This document shows, one piece after another, positions 51,489 through 62,796 of a stretch of 64,000 bases of DNA. The notes beneath the pieces are model-generated. The model made no database searches. It was given only the letters and a program-made list of their open reading frames with translations, and was not told the DNA's origin. Made by a program: the position numbers and the translations under genes. Origin of the DNA: Cafeteria roenbergensis (lineage: Eukaryota; Sar; Bigyra; Bicosoecida; Cafeteriaceae); assembly GCA_008330645.1 (NCBI GenBank), contig VLTN01000037.1, positions 124,001 to 188,000 of the forward strand. Reading direction: 5' to 3'. The stretch's first letter is position 1. Each line of letters opens with the position of its first letter.

Positions 51489-54400
51489 ATGGGCCAGTGC
51501 GCCGCCTGCTGCTCCGGAAGCGATGCGGTGGGCGTGGCGGAAACACCCTTCTACGGAGCGGGGGCAAGGCAAGCACCACCTGCCGGTGTTGCAGAAATTG
51601 AGCGGAGGAACCAACTCCTCGACCGATTCGAGCCGACGGACGTACAGCTGCTCCGACAGCGGTTCGTAGAGGCCAAGGGGGACGCTGACGCTCTCAGTCG
51701 CCAGGCCTTCACGAGCCTCTTTGAGCTGGAGGACATGCCCAAGGTGAGCTGCGGCTCTTTCAGATCGCCGGCGGCGCCGTCACCAGCGGCGCGCTCCCTC
51801 TCCCATGCGAGCCGCGCTGCGCGGGGCATTATGCACCCATTAGCGTCGCTGCGCGCCGCGCACCTCGCTCCGCGGTCTCTGCGTCGCGCAGGAGGCGCGC
51901 GAGGCTGCGTTCCGAATGTTTGATGTGGACGGCAGTGGCCAAATCAGCTTCCGGGAGTTTTGCTGGGCCATGGGAGTCTGCGTGCTTTCGGGCAGCGACG
52001 AGCGCCTGCGCCTGATCTTCGACCTCTTTGACTTTGACAAGGACGGCCAGCTGTCTGCTGCGGAGGCGGACGCGCTGTTGCTTGCGGCGAAGCGGTCGAT
52101 CCAGCAATTTCGTTCGACCGCTCCCGCAGGCCCAAAGCGCCGCGGAAGGCGCAAGCGCCGCTCCGGTGACAGACGCGCTGCACAGGGGCGGGCGCCTGCG
52201 CCAGGATCGCGCTCGGGGGCGGCTCGTGCGTCCGCTAGCCTGCTGAGCCCGGACGAGCGAGAATGGATGAGCGCCCAGCGCACTGTTCTCGGGCTGGACC
52301 GGACGGGCGCGCAGCTCGGATTCAAGGCGTTCGCGGCGTGGGCAAAGGGCCGGGAGGACGTGGGCGGGATCTTGGCGAGGTTTGATGTGACGGTGGCACC
52401 GTCCAAGCAGCGCGAGCGAGTGGCGAGCGCGCTCGCGAGCGTGCGGTGGGGGGTCGGCTCGCCCGTGTATGTCGTGTCGGCGGCGTGGTGGAGATCCTGG
52501 TGCGACTATGTTCGGTGGCCAACGCCAAACAGCGCCGCCTGCGAAGATCCGGAGGCGTCCGTGCTGTCGCAGCAGCAGCAGCAGCAGCAGCGGGCGCGGG
52601 AGGGCTCGCAGCACAGCCGCGCCCGGTCGTCGAGCGCACTCGGCCGGCTGGCCTCCGCCCCGGAGGTGCTGGCATTCGGCCGCCACCCGCCCGCGCTGGG
52701 GCGCGCGGCCTCGGCGCCTCGTCCGAGGTTGTTCCCAGGCATCGACGGCAACGGCATCCCCGAGCCGCCCAGCATTCGCGACCTCCAGGCCGAAGCGCTC
52801 CCAGTGGGGCGACGGCGAAGCCTTTCCGCGAGCGCAAGCACTGCTGGCCAGAGCTCCGCGGCGCGGCACGGCAGCACGGGGGGCACGCCTGGTCCTTCCG
52901 CGTCGGCTGGGCAGCGCGGCGCCGGCGCGAGCAGCCAGCAGGCTCTCCCTCTGAAGGCACCCCACCCCGCAGCCACGGCGGGGTCGCCCGAAGACGGATC
53001 GCACGGCCGCTCGTCCCCCGCCGCGTCCCCGTCGGGGTGGTCGTCCTCGGGGGGCGGAAAGCGCCCGGGGCCGCTCGACAACGGTCGCCTGCGTGCCGCG
53101 GCCGCCGCCTTGGAGGCGGAGCGACTCGGGGCGGACCTCCCCTTGGTCGACCGCGACGACGGCAAGCGTGACGCCGCGGAGGCGCGCGATGCCGCGCCGC
53201 CCCCCAGACGTGGCCCCGCCGCAGCGGCTCCAGACGGCGGAAACTTGCGAGCGGGGCTCATTCCGGGCCAGGACTTCGTCCTCCTGCCCCCGCAAGCGTG
53301 GGAGCTGCTGTCTCACTGGTACGGGGCCAGCCACACGTTTCGGCGGTACATGGTCGAGGCTGCCCCGGCCCCGCCAGCCAGCACGGGCTACACGCCCCAG
53401 TGTGCCAGCACAGACTTTTCTGGCAGCAGTTCCAGGGGGCAGGGACTTGAGGCTGACAGTCAAGACCAGGGCGGTGCCGCTGCAGCCGCGGATGCGGATG
53501 TGGATGCGGAGGCCGAGGCTAAGGCGGATGCGGAGGCAGAGGCTGCTGCAGCTGCAGGCGCAGTCAGCGCCACGCCAGCGGTGGCCCGGATATGTGCCAG
53601 CACGCCGGCTGGAAGCGTCGCAGGCCAGGGCACGAGAGCAGATCCAAGCCTGTCGGAATCGCGCTCGCCAGTCGTGTTGCCGCCGCTGCCACCGTCCGCC
53701 GCGATCGCACGCGGAGCGTCGTCGCTTGAGGGCAGCGTGGCGGTCCAGGGCGGCGGAGATGTCCCGGGCGAGGGTGGGGGTACCACGGAGCCCGCAACGG
53801 ACCAGGACTGCGCTTCCCCAAGCAGCGCAGCGCTGCTCTCTCCGGGGCTGCCGTCGCCTGCAGCCGGGGCAACTGACCCTCACAGCCTCGGGTCCCCGAA
53901 TCCCGGGGCCGTGGCGGCGAACGGCGGAGCAGGCGCCCGGGCACCCTCCCAGCCAACCCCCGCAAGGCCGTCGGAGGCCCCAAGCGGCAGCAGCGACGCC
54001 AGCGCTCTGGCCACAGCCACGAGCGTTGCAGTCGGTTCTGGTGCCTCGGCGGGGACGGCGGAGGAGCCAGCGGCGCTGACCTGCGAGCTCTATCCGCTCC
54101 TGATCACCGCCATGGCGTGCGGGGCTGGGGGACGGCACCATGCTGGAACCGCGGTGCGCATGCGGCTGTCGCGGCGCTTGCGGGTACGTGAGCTGCACAG
54201 CCTGGTCAGACGCTGGCTGGGCTGGGAGCACATTGCAGGAGCCGTGCCGTGCGCTACTTCGGAGGGCATCGTGCCGTTCCTTCGCGGCTCGGTGCTCGGG
54301 GCGGAGGTTGCAGCGGCGACAGGCAACGACGCGACGGACGAAACCGAGCCCCGCTCGGGCGCAAGCAAGGCACACCCGAGAGGGGCGGCCGCGTCTGCCG

Positions 54401-57400
54401 CAGCAGTTGGCACGGCAGGGGCAGCGGCGGCAGCGGCGCCTGTGCAAGCGCCGAAGCCAACAGCGGCGTCCAGGCCACCTCTGGCCCCTCCCAGCAGCCA
54501 TGGCTCCCTCCTGGCAGGCTCGGCTGCGCTGTCCCGATTCGACGTGGAACAGCGACGTGTCGCTGCCCGGGCCCACCGCGTCGCATCGGCCTGCCTCGCG
54601 ACTCCGGCCGGGGAGGACGACGAGCCTTGGGAGGCGGCGGTGGCGCGGGCCGAGTCACTGGCCACCCTCGCAGCCGCGAGCGCGCAGGCGCACCCCGGAC
54701 CAGGGCCCGACCCCGACGGGTCCACCGTCGCGTCGCGGCTTTGGGCCCGCCCGGGCCCCACGGCGGGCTGGCAGCTTCTTGACCCTCCGCCGCCGCGACC
54801 GCTCGTGAGCCCCGCCTCGGCTGCATCGGGCTGGAGTTGGGAAGACGTGTCGTCGGCGTGTCAGGCTCTGGGTCGGGCGGCAGCTTCGGGCTCCGGAGCG
54901 GCCGGCGCCGCGGTGCACTCCTTCGACAGCTTTCCAGGGCAGCTCGCGCAGCTTCACGGGCAGGGGGCGCCGCCTCGGTCCGCATGTCCGATGCCGTCGT
55001 GGACCCTGGAACACTGCGGCATCGACGCCGACTGGGAGGTGATGCTCGAGACCGCGCAGCCCCGCAGCTTCGAAGCAGCCTTGGAAACGTCGCCTCTGTT
55101 TGACAACGACGACGACGCAGTCCGACCCGGTGACGACAAGCGGGTCGAATTCGGCGAAGAAGCTGCCGGCGCTGGCACCCACTTTGGGCCAGGCAGCTGG
55201 CTGCATGTGGCGTGGTGGCGGAGCCTGACCGCTGGCCAGGCGGCGAGGGAAGGAAAGCAGCGCGCTGGCGCGGATCGCGCCCCCGCAGCAGCGGCGTCCC
55301 TGGCGCAGAATGGCAAGGCTTCATCTGACGGCGTGGCTACGGGCCAGACCGATCTTCGGGCAGGGGAATCGATCGCGAGTGCAGAGGCCGCCGCGACTGT
55401 CTCGCTTGCTAAAGCAGCCCGCCTGTGGGCAGCAGTCCCGCCGGAGCTGCTTCCAGCGTCAGCGCGGGCCGTCCTCCGTGAGGCAGAGCGGGCGGAGCAG
55501 GCCCAGCGGGCAGCGGAGGCAAAGGAGGCGGCCAGGGCGGCTGCGTCCTCACAGGCGGCCGCCAGGGCTGCAGCGGAGCGCGAGACCCTTGCGACAGGCG
55601 GGGCGCCAAGCGATCCGGAGCCCACCGGCGAGGCCGCCCGTGTGTCCGGTGCAGCCCCGCCAGGGACCTCGACTGGCGCTGGGGCTCACGACTTTGGCGA
55701 GCAGCACGGCGCTGGGGGAGACGCGGCGAGTCCCCGGCGAAATGACGCTTCGGCGGGCGACCCTCTAGCCGAGTCCGGCAAGCAGCCGGCAGATGGAGTG
55801 TCGGGTGAGAGCCGTGGCGTTGGCCACGGGCTGGCTTCCCCTCGCCGTGACTGGGTCTCCACGCTCTTCGCCAAAGTGTTCCGACCGGGGCGCGCCGGCC
55901 TCGCTCGCGACGGAGCTTCGCCCGGAAGCGGCGCGAGCGGCGACACTGGCTCGACAGCTGACGCGCAGCTCAAAGCTTTGCCCGTGGCCGGCCACTCGCG
56001 ATGGCGCTGGCCTCGCGGCGGCTGCGAGGACCCGGCCATCTTTGGACTCCTACCCGTTGGGCGGGCTGTCGACTACCGCAGCCCTATGAAGCGCTTGCAC
56101 GGCGGCCTCGTGGTGGCGCGCGAGATGCCCAGCGTCGAGATCGTTGCTGCTGCCCGTCGTCGGGCCACGGCGCGCGTCCTTCGGAGCCGCCTAGCCAGGC
56201 ATCAGTCCACCTCGAAGGCCCCGTTGCTCCGCGCCGAGCTTGCATCTGCAGAGGCAGCGCCGGACTCCACGTTTGTCAGCGCAGCTGAGCAGGCAGCCAT
56301 GGCCGCGCGCTGGGCCCTGTCGTTGCCGACGCACGCTCGGGTCCGCATCCTGGGATCGCACAGGGACGATGACCAGTGGATCCCCCTGCAGGATGGCATG
56401 TCAGTGGGCGTGTTGGTCGGCGACATTGGGGCAACAGGCGCTCTGCCCTCTCGTTCGGACAAGATCCGCACGCCGGACGCTCCTGAAATGGAGCTGGCGG
56501 GAGACGACGCCGCAGCCAGCGAGGCAGCCTTGTTCACTGGCGAGGTGCATTCGCCAGGACAATTCCTCACTTCCGGCGAGAGGTCCTACGTGGGACCGTT
56601 GCGCCTGCCCGGCGAAACACCGGGACTGGCCGAATCCTCCGCAGTAGCGGCAGCAGCAGGCGTGCCCACGTCAAAATCTGCAAGCCAGACCGCCGACCGC
56701 GGAAACGCAGATGACGAAAGTGACGAGCCCGACGATGAAGCGGATTTCGCAGACGAATGGGACGAGGTGGAGGGTTGGGCAGACGGCAGCGGCAGCGTCG
56801 GCGACGCCCCCTCCAAGCCTCAGCAAGACGCGACTCGTGCGGCCCGGGCCGGCCTTTCCCCGCGGTGTGCCAGCCCTGCCACATCCCCGGGACCGCCGTC
56901 CGTCGAAGCCCAGCACGCCCTGAATTCCGCCCGGCGCTTGGCATCGATCCGCGCTGCGGCTGTTGGCCGTCAGCGAGCAGCGGCATTCAGGGCTGAGCGA
57001 TACATGCCCAAATGGGTTGCCCGCCTGGAAGCTGCGGCGGAGGCCGCTGCTGCTTGCAACCAAGCAAGCGAAGCTGCCTCGCTGTCCTTGCCAGTTCGAC
57101 GCACGAGGGGGCGGCCCGAGCAACCGGTCGCCGCGCTGCGCGCAGAGTCCACGTGGCGGGGCGGCTTGCGCCCTTGGCTGGCCCAGGCAGCGTGGCGAGC
57201 GGCCCACGCGACAGCCGTGGCAGTCGACAACCAAGACGCTTCGCGATTCGGCGCCAGTCAACCGGCAGCTCCGGGGGCCGTCGGGCTGGAGAATTTGGGC
57301 AACACGTGCTACCTTAACTCGACGCTGCAGTGCATCGTCCACGCGCCGGTGCTAGCGGCGTACTTGAGCTCAGGAGGCGTGGAGCAGCACATGCGAGAGG

Positions 57401-60400
57401 CGGAGGCCTCGAAACGTGTGCCCAACGGGGGGGGCTCGGGCAGGGAGCTTGTTCGATCAATCGCCACCGTGGCCGAAGCAGTGTGGTCAGGGCGCACGTC
57501 GGTTGTCACCCCGAGGCAACTCAAAGCGCGGCTCGGGGAGCGACTCCCTGTTTTCGCCGGGCGAGAGCAGCATGACGCGCAGGAGCTGCTGTCGTCTCTG
57601 ATCGAAGTGATTGAAACTGAGACTGGCGCGCCGCCTTTCGGGTCGGACGCCAGGGAGCGCGCTGCGCGAGCTGCGCTCATAGAGGCCCGCCTGGCAGGGG
57701 TCGCGCCTGCCCCGCTTGAGGGCGCGGAGAACGAGCTCGGCGCCCCAATCACGGACCCCCGGGCGTTCGCTTGGCTGCTGCGGGCATCCGCCGCCGACTC
57801 GCGCGTGGCAGCTGCAGCCCTCGACCACGAGGGCTCTGGCGGCATGGTCGGGCGGCTCGCCGCGCTTGCAGCGGAAGATGCTGCTGCCAGGGAGGAGCGC
57901 TCGTTCGGGATCGCTCCCCTGCTCCGCGTCCGCACCCCGGCCACACGATCGGGGGCTCGAGAGCAAAGCGCTCATTTTGGGGAGGAGGATGACGACGACG
58001 ACCTAGGGGAAGCCAGTTGCGACGACGAGGAGTGCTCGCAGGGCGAGGACGGCGACGACAGCAGCTCTCGGGGGGGGCGTCAACCTGGGCGGCTCGGGGC
58101 CGCGGTCAGTGGAAGCGACTCCGACGACTCGGAGTTGCTCAACGCTGCCAGCCGCCAGTCTTCAGCGCGCCTGCCCGCGCGTGAAGTGCCCTCGAGCATT
58201 GCAAGCTTTGCGAGTGGCAAGCGGGGGAGCCGCATGGGGCGCAGACCAAGCGAACCGGCCTCGCGTGCCAGGCCAAGCACGTCAGGCGGGCCTCAGCGGG
58301 CTGGAGGCGCAGCTGCGGGCAGCGACGTTGGGCCGGAACGAAGAGGTGCGACTCGCTCTGGCCACCGTGGCCGTGGCAAGACCACGGAGTACGAGTCCCT
58401 TGCCGGTTCCATTCCCAGGTGGATGCGCCCGCCGCCTGGTGTGATTGGGTGGAGGGTCGGGAGGGTGGGGGTGTTCGCCGCCGAAGACCTGGACTTGCTG
58501 GCCGTGCCGGTGGAGAAAGTGAGGTCGCTGCAGAGCTTGCCAGGGTCGCCAACAGAATCTGGTGCAGGCGCACGAGCAGCGAGCGGGGCAACTCCATCTG
58601 GCCTTGGGGGCATTGCGGAGGAGGATTCCGAAGGAAAGGATGCCGACGACGTGGCAAGTGGCGACAGTGATCTGGGCGGAGACTCACCGGAGCAGGATGG
58701 GGAGGCTGCCGATCCAGCGACTGCAGGGGAGCTCTCGAAAGGCGGAATGGAGGCGCCAGCCAGTGGCGACCAAGGCGGCGAGCGCGCCGGCGTCGATGCT
58801 GAACCGGAACGGCGGGCGCCGGGGCCCGTCGGAGCTGAGCGCACTGGCGGCCTCGCTTTGGAACCAGCTGGGCTGGTGCACGAGGCTCCGCGCAAAAGAC
58901 TGGCATTGCCTGCGCTGGGAATCGCGTGGTGGATGCTGCCGCCGGCCATCGCGCACCTCCGGGTGACTCAGGTGCACGAGGCCATGGCGAATCGTGCTTG
59001 GGCAGAGCACCATGCTCGCAACGGCGGGCCCCTCTCCGAGCTCATCACCGGCCAGGTCCACCAGCGCATTGCCTGCAAACGCTGCGGGTGGGCCTCCAGC
59101 CGCTTCGAGGCGTTCACCTCCCTCTCTGTGCCCGTCCCCGCGCACGCTGCTGCGCCCGCGTTTGCAACCGTGGAGCCCCTGGCTACTGCTTGGGGCGGCG
59201 TTGCGCGCGTACCGACAACCCCCGCGGGGCACGGTTGGTCAGAGGAGCGCCGCCACGGGCTGACGGCTGCCACCGAAATGGTTGGTTCGGACGGCTCTTG
59301 CTTGCTCCAGCTTGCGATGATGGCCGGAAGTCAGACCACCAACAAGTCGCTAAGAGAAGCAGCCGCACGGGCTGCTGGCCCCCTGCTGGTCCGCGGTCTG
59401 TTGCCCGATGAGCTCTCTGCCAAGCGAACGGACCGGGCGCCTCAGGATGACCTCATCGTCGCTGAGGTGGCGCAGTCGATCATCACAGCCATTCACAGTC
59501 CCGGCTCGGCTTCTGATACGTCCCCTCTCACGACAGCGCTCTCTGCTGGCCCCGCGGGCGCTTCTTCAAGCGTTGATGAGACGCTCGTGTGCGAACTGCC
59601 CAAGAATTGGTACGAGGTTCCGGGCCACCCGCCTCCTCCAGCGTTCGGTGATCCACCCGAGGACGACGCCCCGCCGCGCGGCTCACGCTTGCAGCTGGAT
59701 GCCACGAGCGGCTTTGAATTCGGAGAGCTAGCCGTGGGCTCCCGCGTCGATGCTCAAGACTCGTTCCAAAACTGGTATGGCGGCACTGTGCTTGCTCTGG
59801 CTACAGAGTGGACGACAGAGGTAGCAGTGCGCGACCCGGTGCATAACCAGCCAGCGACGGAACACCGGCGGCGCCGCGGCCGTGCGGCCAAGATTCACTT
59901 CGATCACTTCGAGCCACGCTGGCGGGAATGGGTTGAGCTGCGCCACGAGAAGCTGCGACCTCCGCTCAGCATGCAGCGGTCAGACACAGCCTCGCTTAGC
60001 CCGCTGCTCCTGGTGCAGCTCCTTCACAGACGCCGTGTCACACGGTGGCGAGAGAAGACAGTGCGGGAGGTGGTCAAGGTGAAGCGCGTGCGCCCCGTTG
60101 TCCGCGTCCGCAGCGTGACAGTTGCGGGGCCAGACGGCACACCCCAGATCCACACGGAGAGCTTTGAAACAGGCGACACGGAGGAGATAGAGGACGAGGA
60201 GGAGCGCGTGTCCGTCCAGCGCCAGCCCGTTTACTCTTGGGAGCACTTTGGCAGGCCAACGCTGCTGAGCGTCCACAAGTACGCAACCAGGACGCAACTC
60301 CTCGCGCTGTGCGCTGCCCACGCTCGGCGGTTCTTGCACGACCACCTGGTCGTCGCAGCGGGCGGTCCAACATCGTCCCTCGCATTGGATTCGGAGTCGC

Positions 60401-62304
60401 TGACTTTACCGCAAGCCGGAGACGACCCTGCGTCGCCAGAAGCTGCGGCCTCGGTCGCATCAGGACCTGCACGAGCGACGTCCTCTGCCATTCCGCGGCG
60501 TCGAGCGCTCGAGATTTGGGGCCCAGGCTTCCGCGCATCGTCCAAGGAGTCGGACCCGCACCTACCGGAGCTGGCGCGCACCAGCAGTGCAGCGCCCTCA
60601 CCGTCTGAGCGGGAGCGCGCTGTGCACCGAGGAATCGGTCCCTTCGACATCCGAATCGCCCAGTTTCGCGGCACAAAGGCGGAGGTTCTCTCCCCAGGCT
60701 GCCAGTTGGCGCAGGTGAGCCTTGGAGAAGGCCGGTTCATCGCTGTAGACTGGCCAGATGCGTCGCGGTACGACGGGAGGGCTGCCGCAGTGTCTGCCGT
60801 CGCGTGGGCGCGCGCGCCCGGACCTCCCAGGCCCCGAGTTGCGGACAGAGGCCTTGAGAGCATTGCTGGCTCGAAAGAGGATGAGCTTGCTTGCATCGGG
60901 GAGGGCGGCTGGGTCGACGGGCGCCCCGTGGCCGAGTCTCCGTGGGCCGGCCAGGCTGTGCTGCCCGTCACCGTGACACTGTCTCACCCAGGCGCTGCCG
61001 CTCAGCACTGGGACGCAGGGACAAGGCGCTGGACTGAACCCCTGAAAGGGCAGCCTCCACGCTCTCGAGCAGCCGAGATGGGGCGTGCCGCCGCCAGCGG
61101 CCCAGTCACGCAGGCGCACCCGTGCCCCGCCGCACCCTTGTCGCTCTCGCCGACCTCCCCAGAGTTCCGGTTGGGCGATGACGACCAGCCACGGAGGCGC
61201 ACTTCCGGCGGTGCCGAGGTGCCGGCGCGCGCAGGCGCAGCGTCGCTCACTGGCTCGAAGCAGGCGGAGCCCCCCCCCGGTCCAGTCGCTCAGCAGGCTC
61301 GGCCTTCGGAGCAGGTTGCTCCGCCATCGGCCCTGGCTGCCGCCTGGGCATGTGTGCCGGTCCATCGTCACACTTCGGTGCGACGAGCGCTGGCTCTGCT
61401 GCGGGTTCGCGAGGGGGAGGACGCTGCAGAAGCGGCCTCGGAGGGCCGAAAGTTCGCAGGAACCGCCGGGGACACCCGACCCCTGGGCGCAACGTTTGCT
61501 GAGCGCGAAGGCAGGTCGGTGCGGCCGCTGACGCTCGCCAAGTGCCTGGATGCGTTTGCTGGGGCGTCGTCGCTTGACGGCTGGACTTGCCAGCGATGCA
61601 GGCATGTCGGGGCATGGAGAACCACCTCCGTGTGGCGAGCCCCCGACCTTTTGGTCGTGCACTTGCTGCGGTTCGAGCAACAACCGTTTCCCCCGTTCCG
61701 GCGCGTCAAGCTCAACTCCCTTGTCGAGTTCCCCATCGACGGCATGAGCGTCGGGCCATGGGCCACTGGACCCTCCGGCGGAGCCGACCCCACTGGCGGA
61801 CCAGAGGGATCAACAGTCGACTGTGCGGCGACGCAGGCAGCGTCCGAGACCGTTGCCGCGCTCTCCCGTGGGGAAAGAGGCGCGTTCCGCCGGCCTGGCA
61901 CGCACGCTGGGGCTGCATCCATGCCCCCGGGTGCGAGCGCCGCGCCACTTGCGCCCACCTTGCGCAAGCCGGCCCCGCTTCGGAGAGACCTCGTTGCCGA
62001 CAGGAGTGCCTTCACTTACGACCTCACTGGCGTTGTCAACCATTCTGGGGGCTTGGGCAGCGGTCACTACACAGCATACGCCAGGCTTCCTGCCGAGGGC
62101 GCCGGGCTCGACCGCTTGTGCGTCAACGGGCTGTCACGTTCGGGAGCTCCGGCTTGGGCGGGGCGCTGGGCTCACTTCAATGACCACAGCGTGCGCACGG
62201 ACGTTGACCCAGCCGAAATCGTCAGCAACCGAGCGTACCTCCTGTTCTACCGCAGGCGCGCCCTCTCGCCCCGGAACCTCGTTGCCCTGGGGGGGCAAGC
62301 TTGA
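51489..62304 (+). CDS. USP32: USP32-like ubiquitin-specific protease with EF-hands, DUSP and acylated N terminus
   Basis: Exons 51489-51743 and 51892-62304 give 3555 residues; human USP32 is about 1600. The start MGQCAACCSG carries Gly2 and several Cys, fit for myristoylation and palmitoylation. Two EF-hand loops are complete: D96-E107 (DVDGSGQISFRE) and D132-E143 (DFDKDGQLSAAE), so Ca2+ control is likely. A DUSP domain follows (about 268-558; AWWRSWCDYV, then HWYGASHTF), then UBL-like pieces (near 842 and 1568). The USP fold has Cys1891 in LGNTCYLNS, zinc-finger CxxC pairs near 2479 and 3315, His3477 in GSGHYTAY and Asp3516 in FNDHS. All catalytic residues are present, so it should cleave ubiquitin from substrates. 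The catalytic domain spans about 1650 residues because of large Ala/Ser/Glu-rich insertions. Membrane or endosome location is by analogy with USP32. Confidence 0.9.
51744..51891 (+). other. USP32-like gene intron
   Basis: The donor is GTGAGC and the acceptor TCGCGCAG. It is phase 0 and 148 nt long. It splits the protein just before the first canonical EF-hand. Joining gives EDMPK-EAREAAFRMFDVDG, a continuous EF-hand helix. Confidence 0.87.
52569..52593 (+). repeat. CAG repeat (poly-Gln)
   Basis: A run of CAG codons encodes eight glutamines in the DUSP region insertion of the USP32-like protein. It is prone to length variation. Confidence 0.8.
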
Positions 62305-62796
62305 TACCAAGGCGCCGGGCCGGCGCAGACTTCGTTGCGCGCAGCTGGCGATAGGGCGCTCTGCAGCGACGCTGTCACGCGCGCTGCGAGCGTCCCTGGC
62401 TTCGCAAGCCTGCCACCCTCCAACTGCGGCGCCGAGCCTGCCCTCGAGTTTGACGTCGCGCGAGCCAGCAACGTGGCCAAGCTCTTGCTCGCTACCTGCG
62501 CCTTTCATGCGAAGCGAACGCTTTGGGCCCGGCTGGCTTCCGTTTCTCACACGCGTGCAGCAGAGCCACCGTTTGACGACAAGCTCAGACAACCTCGAGC
62601 CCGGCACCGCAACCAGCAGCAGCTGCACCAGCCGTTCTTGGGACGCCGAGAGAGCGGCACTGCGCTCTTCTGCGCCTGGGTCCCCGCCAAGTCGTCCGAG
62701 CTCCGCGCCGGCTGCCTCGGCGAGGAAGAGCCGCCGAAGGCTGCCTCGAGCAACGAGCCGCCGCCCCGTGTCAGCAAGTGCCTTGTCGCGCCTCCC
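62305..62796. other. Intergenic region
   Basis: These 0.49 kb lie between two co-directional genes. Several short ORFs overlap it, but none has a recognisable motif and all run into the flanking genes out of frame. No repeat or RNA gene is seen. Confidence 0.5.
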
